From the IMG/VR virus record IMGVR_UViG_3300028592_000010, positions 1-60,936 of that record: a stretch of 60,936 bases of DNA; one strand, given 5' to 3'. A program made the position numbers and the translations under genes. The first letter of the stretch is position 1; every line of letters starts with the position of its first letter. Below are positions 37,609-45,515 of the stretch, one piece after another. Origin of the DNA: a virus. The notes below the pieces were generated by a model. It saw only the letters and a list, made by a program, of their open reading frames with translations. It had not been told where the DNA came from and ran no database searches.

Positions 37609-37805
37609 TTCCCCTTCCAGGTGAAGCCGGCCCTGCGGAGCACGGCGATCGCGTTCTTGAGGCTGCGCCAGTCGCTCGGGCTGGCCGGCAGGGTGGTGAC
37701 CACCTTGCCGTCTGGTCCCCAGACCAGGTAGTGGCCGCTCCCGGTTCCCCGGTAGGTGAAGCCTTGCCTAGCCAGTTCTCGGAGCAGCTTGTTGATGTCG
37801 CTCAT
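37605..37805 (-). CDS. HicA-like toxin/RNA-binding protein
   Basis: ATG at 37805 follows GAGGGGG. The 66 residues match HicA: NKLLRELARQGFTYRGTGSGHYLVWGP, then a SDWRSLKNAIAVLRRAGF helix. In HicA toxins the His in the GSGH loop is catalytic for mRNA cleavage. No HicB antitoxin is adjacent, so it may be an orphan with another role. It is the first gene of a divergent minus-strand operon. Confidence 0.8.
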   Translation of the reverse strand: MSDINKLLRELARQGFTYRGTGSGHYLVWGPDGKVVTTLPASPSDWRSLKNAIAVLRRAGFTWKGK

Positions 37806-37837
37806 GTGAGCCCCCTCGGTCTCGGAACCCCGGTAGG

Positions 37838-37865
37838 TTCCTGTATGATCCGAGTATACATGTAC
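37838..37865. promoter_or_regulatory. divergent promoter region
   Basis: The plus strand carries CTGTATGATCCGAGTATACA, an early-type box; the minus strand carries TATACT over the same bases. It separates the HicA-like operon from the plus-strand gene at 37892. Confidence 0.5.
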
Positions 37866-37891
37866 GGTGCGACAACACAAGGGAGGGCCCG

Positions 37892-38299
37892 ATGGCACGG
37901 CGCGTGGTGCTCGGTGAGGCGGACGAGCGCGAGATGAAGTTACCCGCCTGGGCGCGGGCTGAACTGGCTGCGCTGCGGGCGCGCGTGGGCGCGCTGGAGG
38001 CGGCCCGGCTGGAGGAACGGGCCAAGCTCCCCGTGAACTCCAAGGTCATTCTGGACCGCTACGGGGACTGGGGGCTCAACCTCCCGATCATCGGCCTCGA
38101 CGAGCGGGCTGAGGTCACGTTCTGGCTCGGCCGGACCGGTTCGCCCGACTGGGCCCACCGGGGCGTGGAGAACGAGGTCTCGGTGCGCCTCCAGCGCGAC
38201 CACGAGGACGTCCCGTACGTCAACGTCATCGGCTCGTCGCTCATCACGCTGGAGCCTGCGGCCTCCAACGTGATGCGGGTGAAGCTGGTGGCGCGGTGA
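37892..38299 (+). CDS. hypothetical protein, 135 aa
   Basis: ATG 37892 follows GGGAGGGC. The N-terminus is a short coiled coil (RAELAALRARVGALEAARLEE), and the remainder is beta-type (GDWGLNLPIIGLDERAEVTFWL). It overlaps the next gene by four bases. No family is recognised. Confidence 0.6.
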   Translation: MARRVVLGEADEREMKLPAWARAELAALRARVGALEAARLEERAKLPVNSKVILDRYGDWGLNLPIIGLDERAEVTFWLGRTGSPDWAHRGVENEVSVRLQRDHEDVPYVNVIGSSLITLEPAASNVMRVKLVAR

Positions 38300-38517
38300 T
38301 CGCGGGGGCGCGGCGGCTGCGGTTCTGGCGCTACCGCGAGACCCGCAACAAGGTTGTCTTCCAGGAGGAGTTCCCCCGGGGCGACCGCCCGGTGATCGGG
38401 CAGATCTACGTCGACAAGGACGCCCTGGCAGCGTGGGGCGACCCGACCGAGTTGGAGGTCACGGTGGCCCCGGCTCCGGCGAGTGCGGCGCCCGTGATGC
38501 GGGGCGGGCTGAGCTAG
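38296..38517 (+). CDS. hypothetical protein, 73 aa, TAG-ended
   Basis: GTG 38296 overlaps the previous stop. It is beta-rich and basic (RRLRFWRYRETRNKVVFQEEF, then PVIGQIYVDKDAL). It forms a gene pair with 37892-38299. It ends in TAG. Confidence 0.6.
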   Translation: MIAGARRLRFWRYRETRNKVVFQEEFPRGDRPVIGQIYVDKDALAAWGDPTELEVTVAPAPASAAPVMRGGLS

Positions 38518-38663
38518 CTGTATCGTGTGATGTGACAGCGTGGGCGTCTGGCTCCCAGACTCCCGAGCGGGCTGGCCGGCACCGGCGGTTACCTGATCTC
38601 CCTTCGGTCGCCGCCGGGCATCAAGCCCGCTGATCGCGTGCTCTGGCATGGGGCGCGCGGTCC

Positions 38664-38695
38664 GAGACCCCGAGGTCCGGTAACCTCGGGGTCTC
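38664..38695 (+). terminator. hairpin before the capsid gene
   Basis: A perfect 13-bp stem (38664-38676 with 38683-38695) has a six-base loop. It probably insulates the capsid promoter from upstream transcription. The rest of 38518-38798 shows only a weak TATCGT box near 38520 and the late box. Confidence 0.7.
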
Positions 38696-38717
38696 GTCAT
38701 GTTCGGGATCTCTCTGT

Positions 38718-38723
38718 TACGCT
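38718..38723 (+). promoter_or_regulatory. late-type -10 box TACGCT before capsid gene
   Basis: GTTACGCTGCG at 38716-38726 is nearly identical to the terminase box. It would give a leader of about 70 bases. Confidence 0.6.
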
Positions 38724-38798
38724 GCGCGTGATCGTCGCGGGTGCTGTGCTGTGGGCCGACCGGGCGGATTCTGTCCGTGTCGCTGCCTTGGAGCACCC

Positions 38799-40421
38799 AT
38801 GTTCGAGTTCCCACTCCCGGCGGACTTCGACTTCGCCGCCCTGTCCAGTGTGCAACTGGACGAGTTGGAGGCTGCCGCTCGTGAGGCCGCGCAGCCGATC
38901 ACCCAGACCGAGCCAGGCGAACTGACCGACGAGCAGGTCACCCTGCTGGAGTCGCTGGGCGCCACGGTTCAGTCCGTCGCCGCCGCCCGCACCGTGCTCG
39001 CCGAGCGCGACGCCGAGGCTGCCCGCGCGCTGGCCGAGCGCACCGAGCGCATCTCCAGCCTCGCTACAATCCTGGCCGTTCCGGCCCCCGAGACCACCAC
39101 CACGGCCAGCGCCCCCGGTCAGACCCTGACCGTACGGGTCGGCCAGGTCGCCGCCGTGGCCACCCCGGCTCCCGTGCCGGCCCGCACCGGTCCGGCGCTG
39201 CTCACCTTCGGCGAGCACGTGTTCAACGCCGACGTGGACCGGGAGTTCACCGGCTGGGACGACGTGGCCAAGTACGCCGAGCGGAAGCTGGCCGCGTACT
39301 CGGGCATGTCCGGCTCGGGCCGCTCCAGCATCGCCACCCTGCGCCGCACCTTCGACGACGACCTGCGGCAGTCCTCGGGCGCCTCGGAGGACGACCGCCT
39401 GGTTGCGTTCGCCACCGACCCCTCCCGCCTGCCCGGCGGCGCCCTGACGGCTGCGGCCGGCTGGTGCGCCCCGTCGCAGACCATCTACGACCTGTGCGAA
39501 CTGGAGACCACGGACGGCCTGGTCGACATCCCGGAGATCCAGATTTCACGCGGTGGCCTGCGGTTCACTCCCGGCCCGGACTTCGCCACCATCTTCGGCG
39601 GCGCGGGCTACTTCCACCAGACCGAGGCCCAGGTCATCGCCAGCACGACCAAGCCGTGCATGGAGATCCCCTGCCCCGCCTTCACCGACATTCGCCTGGA
39701 GGTGGAGGGCGTCTGCATCACCGGCTCGATCCTCCAGCGCCGGGGCTACCCCGAGTTGGTGGAGCGGTTCATTCGGGGCGCGATGGTCGCGCACGTGCAC
39801 AAGCTGAACGCCTTCGTCATCGCCCAGATGGTCGCCGGCTCCACGGTGGTCGACCTCAACCCGCCGACCGACATCCCGCTGGACGTCTCGGCCACCTCGC
39901 ACACGCTCTCGGCCGTGGAGATGCAGGCGTGGGACCTGCGCTACCGCAACCGCCTGCGCCAGGACGCCATGCTGGAGGCCGTGTTCCCGGCCTGGAGCAA
40001 GGCCCTGTTCCGGGCCGACCTCTCGCGCCGGCAGGGCCTGCGCGAGTTCGAGGTCACCGACGCGATGCTGGAGGCCTGGTTCAGCCTGCGCGGCGTGCGC
40101 CCGCAGTGGGTGTACGACTGGCAGGACACGTTCAGTGGTCTGGCCACCGGCCCGGGTGGGGCGGTTCCGCTCACCCTGTGGCCCAACTCGTTCTTCTTCC
40201 TCATCTACCCGGCCGGCACCTGGCTGCGCGGCTCGGACGACACGATCCGGCTGGAGACCATTTACGACTCGACCAACCTCGCCACCAACCGCTACACCGC
40301 CCTCTTCACTGAGGAGGGCGTGCTCGTGGCGCAGGTGTGCAACGGTGGATCGCGCATCGTCGAGGTCCAGGCCTGCCCGAACGGCATCACCGCCGCTCCG
40401 GTCGCGTTCGTCTGTGCCTGA
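38799..40421 (+). CDS. major capsid protein, HK97-like
   Basis: ATG 38799 follows TTGGAG. Residues 1-130 are helical and acidic, like the delta/scaffold region removed at maturation (QLDELEAAAREAAQPIT, AAARTVLAERDAEAARALAE). The remaining 410 residues are the capsid fold with a Cys-containing core (PCMEIPCPAFTDIRLEVEGVCITGS) and a SFFFLIYPAGTWLRG strand. Strong late box and insulating hairpins on both sides suit a highly expressed gene. Confidence 0.85.
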   Translation: MFEFPLPADFDFAALSSVQLDELEAAAREAAQPITQTEPGELTDEQVTLLESLGATVQSVAAARTVLAERDAEAARALAERTERISSLATILAVPAPETTTTASAPGQTLTVRVGQVAAVATPAPVPARTGPALLTFGEHVFNADVDREFTGWDDVAKYAERKLAAYSGMSGSGRSSIATLRRTFDDDLRQSSGASEDDRLVAFATDPSRLPGGALTAAAGWCAPSQTIYDLCELETTDGLVDIPEIQISRGGLRFTPGPDFATIFGGAGYFHQTEAQVIASTTKPCMEIPCPAFTDIRLEVEGVCITGSILQRRGYPELVERFIRGAMVAHVHKLNAFVIAQMVAGSTVVDLNPPTDIPLDVSATSHTLSAVEMQAWDLRYRNRLRQDAMLEAVFPAWSKALFRADLSRRQGLREFEVTDAMLEAWFSLRGVRPQWVYDWQDTFSGLATGPGGAVPLTLWPNSFFFLIYPAGTWLRGSDDTIRLETIYDSTNLATNRYTALFTEEGVLVAQVCNGGSRIVEVQACPNGITAAPVAFVCA

Positions 40422-40433
40422 TCCTGACGGACT

Positions 40434-40458
40434 GGTGCCCGGGCTCGGCCCGGGCACC
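40434..40458 (+). terminator. hairpin after the capsid gene
   Basis: GGTGCCCGGGC pairs perfectly with 40448-40458 around a TCG loop, eleven base pairs. It probably lowers read-through from the abundant capsid message. Confidence 0.65.
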
Positions 40459-40481
40459 ACGACCCGAGGGAAGGAGGGTCG

Positions 40482-41312
40482 ATGACTACACCGCTGGTCC
40501 CCCCGATGTTGATCGACCCGCCGCCGCCCCCGGGCGTCAACTACGGTCTGCTCACCGTCGCCACCGGGCCGATGGAGTTGCCCGTCCATGCGGCGGGCGG
40601 CGGCCTGGAGTGGATTCCCGACTCGTGCGGCGTGGTGCGGCTGTACCAGAACGTCTGCGACCCCACGCCGCAGGTCAAGACCTTCGACCCCATCGACACC
40701 AAGGCGAACGCGACCCCGTACAAGATCTACTCGACGATCAAGTGCGGCACGCTCGGGTTCTCGTTCGATGAGTTCGAGGGTCGTGTTCGGCGGCGTCTGT
40801 CCTCTGTGGAGCAGGCCGGTATTGAGGCTGCGTTCTGGGGCGCCGAGGTCGGCGACAACCAGGGCTACCTCCAGTCGGCGGCCATCACGGTTACCGACAT
40901 CGGTGCGACGACCACTCCGGTCCAGGCCATCGCGCGCCTGGAGCAGCAACTGGCGACGTGCTACCCGAGCAAGGTGGGCGTCATCCACGCGCGGCCGATC
41001 ATGGCCGCGTACCTGTCCAGCAACCGGCTCATCTACTGGCGCAACGACCGGTGCTACACCTACCGGGGCAACCTCGTCGTCTTCGGTGACGGGTACTCGG
41101 GCCTCGACCCGGCGGGCGTCGCGCCCGACGCCACCCACGAGCACATCTTTGCCACCGGGCGCGTGCTGATCTGGCGCTCCCCCGACGTGTTTGTGCCCGA
41201 CCCACGCCAGACGCTGGACCGTACGCTGAACCAGCAGAACCTGCTCGCCGAGCGGGACGTTGCGGTGGCAGTGGAATGCTGTGCCGCGTTCACGAGGGTG
41301 ACCCTGCCATGA
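40482..41312 (+). CDS. head protein, likely capsid-associated
   Basis: The ATG follows AAGGAGGG. The 276-residue protein begins Pro-rich (PPMLIDPPPPPG) and continues with a conserved-looking GVIHARPIMAAYLSSNRLIYW and GYSGLDPAGVAPDATHEHIFATG. Actinophages often have this type right after the capsid gene, where it may be a cement or head-closure protein. The precise role is inferred from position. Confidence 0.6.
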   Translation: MTTPLVPPMLIDPPPPPGVNYGLLTVATGPMELPVHAAGGGLEWIPDSCGVVRLYQNVCDPTPQVKTFDPIDTKANATPYKIYSTIKCGTLGFSFDEFEGRVRRRLSSVEQAGIEAAFWGAEVGDNQGYLQSAAITVTDIGATTTPVQAIARLEQQLATCYPSKVGVIHARPIMAAYLSSNRLIYWRNDRCYTYRGNLVVFGDGYSGLDPAGVAPDATHEHIFATGRVLIWRSPDVFVPDPRQTLDRTLNQQNLLAERDVAVAVECCAAFTRVTLP

Positions 41313-41542
41313 CCGAACGCATCTACCTCGGTAGCGACGAGGACCCGGGCGAGGTCCTGCGCGCCCTGTTCGACATCCTGGGCCCGGAGGCCGACCAGCG
41401 TTCCATCGTCTGGGTGCCCGAGGAGTACGCGGTGGACGTGCCGGACGAGGTCGCGACCGAGTACACCAAGCCCAAGAAGGCCGTGAAGGCCACCAAGGCG
41501 GCCAAGTCCACGCCGCCCCCGCCCCCGGACAAGGAGGAGTGA
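41309..41542 (+). CDS. small head-region protein with Lys/Ala/Pro tail
   Basis: ATG 41309 overlaps the previous stop. An acidic globular half is followed by a low-complexity tail (KKAVKATKAAKSTPPPPPDK). Such tails occur in actinophage head decoration or assembly proteins. The function is unknown. Confidence 0.6.
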   Translation: MTERIYLGSDEDPGEVLRALFDILGPEADQRSIVWVPEEYAVDVPDEVATEYTKPKKAVKATKAAKSTPPPPPDKEE

Positions 41543-41545
41543 CCT

Positions 41546-42250
41546 ATGAGCACTGAATGCCTCCAGCCGGTCGGCGGCACGGTCATGCGCGCCCTCAAGC
41601 TGGACGCCTGCGGCAACCCGCTCACGGGCGTCGGCTCGTGCAAGGTCGTCTCCGAGGGCTTCATCTCGGTGGAGCGCACGGCCGAGTACGCCGACCCGGA
41701 CCAGTTCATCCAGAAGAACGCTGCCGGCAAGGTGTGCCTCAAGCACCGGACCGCCCCGCAACTGCTCTGGTACACCTACAACATCATGTTCTGTGAGGTC
41801 GACGTGGACCTCTACACGATGCTGTCCGGCTCCCAGGTCGTGCTCGACGACACCCCGGTGACCCCCAACCACATCGGCTGGTCCACCCGGACCAGCCTGA
41901 TCGGCACCACCAACTGGTCGCTGGAGTTGTGGCTGCCGCTCTCCCAGGAGGCGTGCGTCGGCGCGAACGTGCCGTACCTGTACTGGGTCTCCCCGTGGAT
42001 CCACCAGGGCACCATCAGCACCCCGCTGACCGTTGAGAACGGGCCAGTGACCTTCGGGGTCAGCGGCGCCAAGACGCAGTTTCCCTCGCCGTGGGGCGTG
42101 GGGCCCTACAACGTGCAGTACGACCAGTTCGCTGCGCCCGAGAAGCTGTTCACCGCTATCGTCTCGGACGAGGCGGACCGCTTCTTCCGCACCGAACTGG
42201 CGCCACCGACTGCGGCCTGTGGCTGCACCACCGTCACACCGGACGCCTGA
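41546..42250 (+). CDS. major tail protein
   Basis: The 234 residues have the pattern of actinophage tail tube proteins: CLQPVGGTVMRALKLDACGNP, a KVVSEGFISVERT strand, LLWYTYNIMFCEVDVDLYTM and a PVTFGVSGAKTQFPSPWGVGPYNV tail. Conserved Cys residues recur. It precedes the connector and chaperone genes, as is common in this phage type. Confidence 0.65.
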   Translation: MSTECLQPVGGTVMRALKLDACGNPLTGVGSCKVVSEGFISVERTAEYADPDQFIQKNAAGKVCLKHRTAPQLLWYTYNIMFCEVDVDLYTMLSGSQVVLDDTPVTPNHIGWSTRTSLIGTTNWSLELWLPLSQEACVGANVPYLYWVSPWIHQGTISTPLTVENGPVTFGVSGAKTQFPSPWGVGPYNVQYDQFAAPEKLFTAIVSDEADRFFRTELAPPTAACGCTTVTPDA

Positions 42251-42261
42251 GGAGGATAGCG

Positions 42262-42807
42262 ATGGCTGGTGGCACGATTCGCGTCGAGGTCGACACCTAC
42301 GGCCAGTTGACGGCTGTGGCGCAGCGCGTGCTGTGCTGGGCGCTGACCGACAAGGGCAAGGTCCGCCTGGACACGCAGGCCAACGTTCCGGCCGTGGTCA
42401 TCCCCGAGGAGATCATGGGCGGCAAGGGCGCGCTGCTGCTCAAGCGGGGCGGCACCGACCTCACCTCTGGCTACGTGGCCGGCACCAACGTGGTCTTCAA
42501 GTTCGGCAACAACGTGCTGCCGATGGGCCAGGACGTGAACACCTGCCCGTCCTCGGCGGCCATGCCGAACTCGACCTCCATCGCCACCAACGTGGGCGGC
42601 AACCCGCTGGCAACCACCCTCACCTACGCCAACGTTGGCGCGGCGGGCACGGTGGACATCTTCTGGGGCGACGGCACCTCCACCCTGGGCGCGGCCGAGT
42701 CGGGCACCTCCAACCACACCTACGCCTACCCTGGGGAGTACACCGTCCTGGTGCGCGACGCTTCCGTCCCGACTGACATCGGGACGGCGGTCGTCCGCGT
42801 TCCCTGA
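42262..42807 (+). CDS. structural protein with PKD-like domain
   Basis: ATG 42262 follows GGAGG. After an N-terminal KRGGTDLTSGYVAGTNVVFKF region, the C-terminal 80 residues form a PKD-type beta sandwich (GTVDIFWGDGTSTLG, SNHTYAYPGEYTVLV). PKD domains on virions usually bind surfaces. It is likely a decoration of head or tail. Confidence 0.65.
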   Translation: MAGGTIRVEVDTYGQLTAVAQRVLCWALTDKGKVRLDTQANVPAVVIPEEIMGGKGALLLKRGGTDLTSGYVAGTNVVFKFGNNVLPMGQDVNTCPSSAAMPNSTSIATNVGGNPLATTLTYANVGAAGTVDIFWGDGTSTLGAAESGTSNHTYAYPGEYTVLVRDASVPTDIGTAVVRVP

Positions 42808-42822
42808 CCCTGGGAGGCGCCC

Positions 42823-43620
42823 GTGACTGAGCCCTGTGACTGGACGCTCGACACGACGTGCTGTCCCGAGTGGGCTACGACCGACCCGGGGATTCAGGCC
42901 CTGGCCACGTCGTGGTCGAGCTACATCCTGTGGGCCCTCACCGGCCGTCAGTTCGGCCTGTGCGACATCACCGTCCGGCCGTGCTACCGGCGCTGCACGC
43001 CACGCTCGTACGCCACCTTCGGGGTCTGGATGGAGTCCCCGTACGGGTCGGGCAACGGCTGGCTGCCGTTCGTGGACGACGTGGGCGAGTGGCGCAACTG
43101 CGGCTGTTGCGGCGTGTGCTGCTGTGGCGCCTCGTGCGAGGTGTGGCTTCCGGGCCCGGTCGCCTCGGTGACCTCGGTGCTGGTCGACAACGTGGCCGTC
43201 GCCCCGGCGGCGTACCGCATCGACAACATGGACCTCCTGGTGCGCCAGGACGGGAGTTGCTGGCCCGAGTGCAACAACATGGACGTGCCCCCGGCCTCGA
43301 CGGATGGCACGTTCGTGGTCACCTACAAGCGGGGCAAGGCGCTGCCCGTCGCGGCCGAGATGGCCGTGGGTGAACTGGCGTGCGAGATCGCCAAGGGCTG
43401 CTCCGGGGGCGCCTGCGGCATTCCACAGCAGGTCCGCTCCATCAACCGCGCGGGCGTGTCCTTCGAACTGGTCAACCCAAGCGACATCTTCCGCTCGGGC
43501 CTGACCGGGCTGGACAATGTGGACAAGTTCATCCGCGCGGTCAACCCGTACGGGCTGGCCCAGGAGGCCACCGTGCTCAGCCCCGACCTGGTGCAGCCGC
43601 GCCAGCAGACGTGGCCGTGA
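42823..43620 (+). CDS. Cys-rich head-to-tail adaptor
   Basis: GTG 42823 gives 265 residues with dense Cys (NCGCCGVCCCGASCE) and an ALTGRQFGLCDITVRPC segment typical of actinophage head-tail connector proteins. A C-terminal SGLTGLDNVDKFIRAVNPYGL also fits. It is the first connector gene after the tail protein. Confidence 0.65.
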   Translation: MTEPCDWTLDTTCCPEWATTDPGIQALATSWSSYILWALTGRQFGLCDITVRPCYRRCTPRSYATFGVWMESPYGSGNGWLPFVDDVGEWRNCGCCGVCCCGASCEVWLPGPVASVTSVLVDNVAVAPAAYRIDNMDLLVRQDGSCWPECNNMDVPPASTDGTFVVTYKRGKALPVAAEMAVGELACEIAKGCSGGACGIPQQVRSINRAGVSFELVNPSDIFRSGLTGLDNVDKFIRAVNPYGLAQEATVLSPDLVQPRQQTWP

Positions 43621-43623
43621 CCC

Positions 43624-44145
43624 GTGCCCGACATCATCGCCGAGGTCGCCGAGGACCTGTACGCCTGCGTGTGCGCACAGGTGGCGCTGCTGGCTGACCC
43701 GCCCAACCGCTGCTGCCTGCTGGCGGGCGCGACGTTCGAGTTGGGCGTGGCCATCAACGAGGACATGTGCCGGTGCGGCACCGCCTGGGTGCGGGTCGCC
43801 TCGGTGGCGCCCTCGGTGACGTTTCCCTCCGTCCAGGAGGAACCCCGTAACTGCCGGCCTCCGATGTACGCGGTGACGCTGGAGATGGGCGTCGCCCGGT
43901 GTCCGCCGATCGGCACCACCCAGGACCTGCCGACGTGCCCCGACTGGCTGGCCTACAGCCGCAAGGTGCTCGACGACGCGGCGGCCCTGCGCAAGGCCGT
44001 GTTCTGCTGCTTCGGCCCGATGCTCTCGTCCCGGGGTCTGAAGTACGTCCTGGGGGCCTGGGAGCCGTTTGGGCCCGAGGGGCTGTGCGGCGGCGGCATC
44101 CAGAGCGTCACCGTGCCCGTGATGGCGTGCGACGAGTGTGGCTAA
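43624..44145 (+). CDS. head-to-tail connector, second protein
   Basis: The 173 residues are rich in paired Cys (NRCCLLAGATFEL, MCRCGTAWVRV). They have the order expected for the stopper-type connector following the adaptor. The C-terminus is GGGIQSVTVPVMACDECG. It overlaps the next gene by eight bases. Confidence 0.6.
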   Translation: MPDIIAEVAEDLYACVCAQVALLADPPNRCCLLAGATFELGVAINEDMCRCGTAWVRVASVAPSVTFPSVQEEPRNCRPPMYAVTLEMGVARCPPIGTTQDLPTCPDWLAYSRKVLDDAAALRKAVFCCFGPMLSSRGLKYVLGAWEPFGPEGLCGGGIQSVTVPVMACDECG

Positions 44146-44551
44146 CATCCGCGTCGACATGAACCGGGCTACCCTCCAGCGGGTGGCCTCGACGGCGGCG
44201 GGGAAGCTGGTCCTGTCCACGACGCGGCGCGTGCTCAACCGGGCGAAGGTCCTGTGCCCAGTGGACACCGGCACCCTGCGGGCGAGCCAGACGATGGAGG
44301 TCCGCACCCTCGCCAGCAAGTCCACCGGGCGCGTCTCCACCTGGATCAACTACGCCCTGCCGGTGCACGAGGGCGTGGATCATCCGGTGGTCATCCGGCC
44401 CCGCCGGGCCAAGGCGCTCCGGTTCGTGATCAACGGCCGGGTCGTGTACGCCAAGAAGGTCACCCTCCCGCCCCGGCGCGGGCGCCCGTGGCTGCGGCGC
44501 GCGCTGATCGAGGTCGCGATCCCAGCCGGGTTCACGGTGACGCGGGTCTAA
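44138..44551 (+). CDS. tail completion protein (HK97 gp10-like)
   Basis: The 137 basic residues include VDTGTLRASQTMEV, a hallmark of HK97 gp10-type neck/tail-completion proteins, then INYALPVHEGVDHPVVIRP and PRRGRPWLRRAL. GTG 44138 overlaps the previous gene. Confidence 0.8.
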   Translation: MANIRVDMNRATLQRVASTAAGKLVLSTTRRVLNRAKVLCPVDTGTLRASQTMEVRTLASKSTGRVSTWINYALPVHEGVDHPVVIRPRRAKALRFVINGRVVYAKKVTLPPRRGRPWLRRALIEVAIPAGFTVTRV

Positions 44552-44554
44552 GCT
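44549..44554 (+). promoter_or_regulatory. -10 box TAAGCT of a leaderless gene
   Basis: TAAGCT ends seven bases before ATG 44562, which lacks a ribosome site. Transcription may begin at the start codon. Confidence 0.45.
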
Positions 44555-44561
44555 GGCCTGT

Positions 44562-44921
44562 ATGGCAGAGACTGACGACCCCAACGTCCGGAAGATCACC
44601 TGGCGCGACCGGGAGTGGCGGGTGTCCGAGCCCAGCCCCGAGCAGATCGCGGTGATCTACCGCATGAGCCGGCTGCGCCCTGCCGCCGAGACCTCGATGC
44701 CACGCCAGTTGGCGACCCTCAACCGGGTGCCGACCCTGCTGGAGGCGCTGATCGTGGACGAGGCCGACTGGGACGACATCGAGGACGACCTGGCCGCCAA
44801 GCGGGTCACGGTCGGCGAACTGATCGAGCCCATCACCGAGGCCATCCGCGTGTGGGCTGCCCCGGCCAACCGGGCGACCAAACGGGCCGCCGCCAAGAAG
44901 ACCACGGCCCGCGCGCTGTGA
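44562..44921 (+). CDS. tail assembly chaperone, first protein
   Basis: Its 119 residues are helical, with LLEALIVDEADWDDIEDDLAAKRV and a basic KRAAAKKTTARAL end, located before a second chaperone-like gene and the tape measure. Actinophage tail chaperones come as two overlapping frames. Here the overlap is a simple GTGA and I see no slippery heptamer. Confidence 0.6.
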   Translation: MAETDDPNVRKITWRDREWRVSEPSPEQIAVIYRMSRLRPAAETSMPRQLATLNRVPTLLEALIVDEADWDDIEDDLAAKRVTVGELIEPITEAIRVWAAPANRATKRAAAKKTTARAL

Positions 44922-45466
44922 GCGTCGACCCGCTGGCGTCGCTGCGCGTGCGGCCCATCGGGGTCGCCTGCGGCGGGCGCGAGTGGGTGATCCCGGCACT
45001 GCCAGCCGCCGACTGGTTCGAGGCCGTGCTGGCCGGTGGCTCCCTGCCGATCGTGCCCGGCATGCTCGACCCGGGCGACGAGGAGGAGTTCCTGGACCTC
45101 ATGCTGGCCGGCACCATCACCGAGGCGCAGGCGCTGCGCGCGAACCGGGACGCCCTGGGTGTCGCCTCGGGCTGGAAGTGGTGGGAGGCCGAGCGGCTGA
45201 TCGTGTCCATCGCCCACGACTGGAAGGTGGTCGGCGGCCTGCTGCTCCAGTCGGGCATCGACTTCCAGGCCTCCCCCATCGGTGCCGTGCTCGCCACCAC
45301 GTACTCGCTGGCCGTGCAGAACCTGAGCAAGGAGGACCGCTTCCGCCTCGATGCCCAGTTGACCCGGGCGCCAGTCGAGGCGATGGCGGGCGCCGACTGG
45401 TTCGAGCAGGGCGGATTCGCCGAGTCGTTCCGGGCCCTGGTCTCCTCGGCTTCCACCGGCGGGTAA
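44918..45466 (+). CDS. tail assembly chaperone, second protein
   Basis: GTG 44918 overlaps the previous stop. The 182 residues (ALPAADWFEAVLAGGSLPIVPG, SGWKWWEAERLIVSIAHDW) match second-chaperone proteins by position and helical content. Whether it is also made as a fusion is not visible. Confidence 0.6.
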   Translation: MSVDPLASLRVRPIGVACGGREWVIPALPAADWFEAVLAGGSLPIVPGMLDPGDEEEFLDLMLAGTITEAQALRANRDALGVASGWKWWEAERLIVSIAHDWKVVGGLLLQSGIDFQASPIGAVLATTYSLAVQNLSKEDRFRLDAQLTRAPVEAMAGADWFEQGGFAESFRALVSSASTGG

Positions 45467-45503
45467 GCGGCTGCACTGCTGGTGGTAGGCCTCGGCCGGC
45501 CCG

Positions 45504-45509
45504 TACGCT
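45504..45509 (+). promoter_or_regulatory. -10 box TACGCT directly before tape measure
   Basis: CCGTACGCTGCCGCT ends at GTG 45516, placing the transcription start at the start codon; the message would be leaderless. Confidence 0.55.
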
Positions 45510-45515
45510 GCCGCT

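Noticed and set aside
42106-44349. A 747-codon minus-strand open frame
   Set aside because: It lies opposite the connector genes, whose Cys-rich motifs and ribosome sites are convincing. The antisense protein is Arg/His/Gly-rich low-quality sequence.
44890-44930. Programmed -1 frameshift between the two tail chaperones
   Set aside because: The genes share a GTGA stop-start overlap and I find no slippery heptamer or following structure, so coupled translation is enough.
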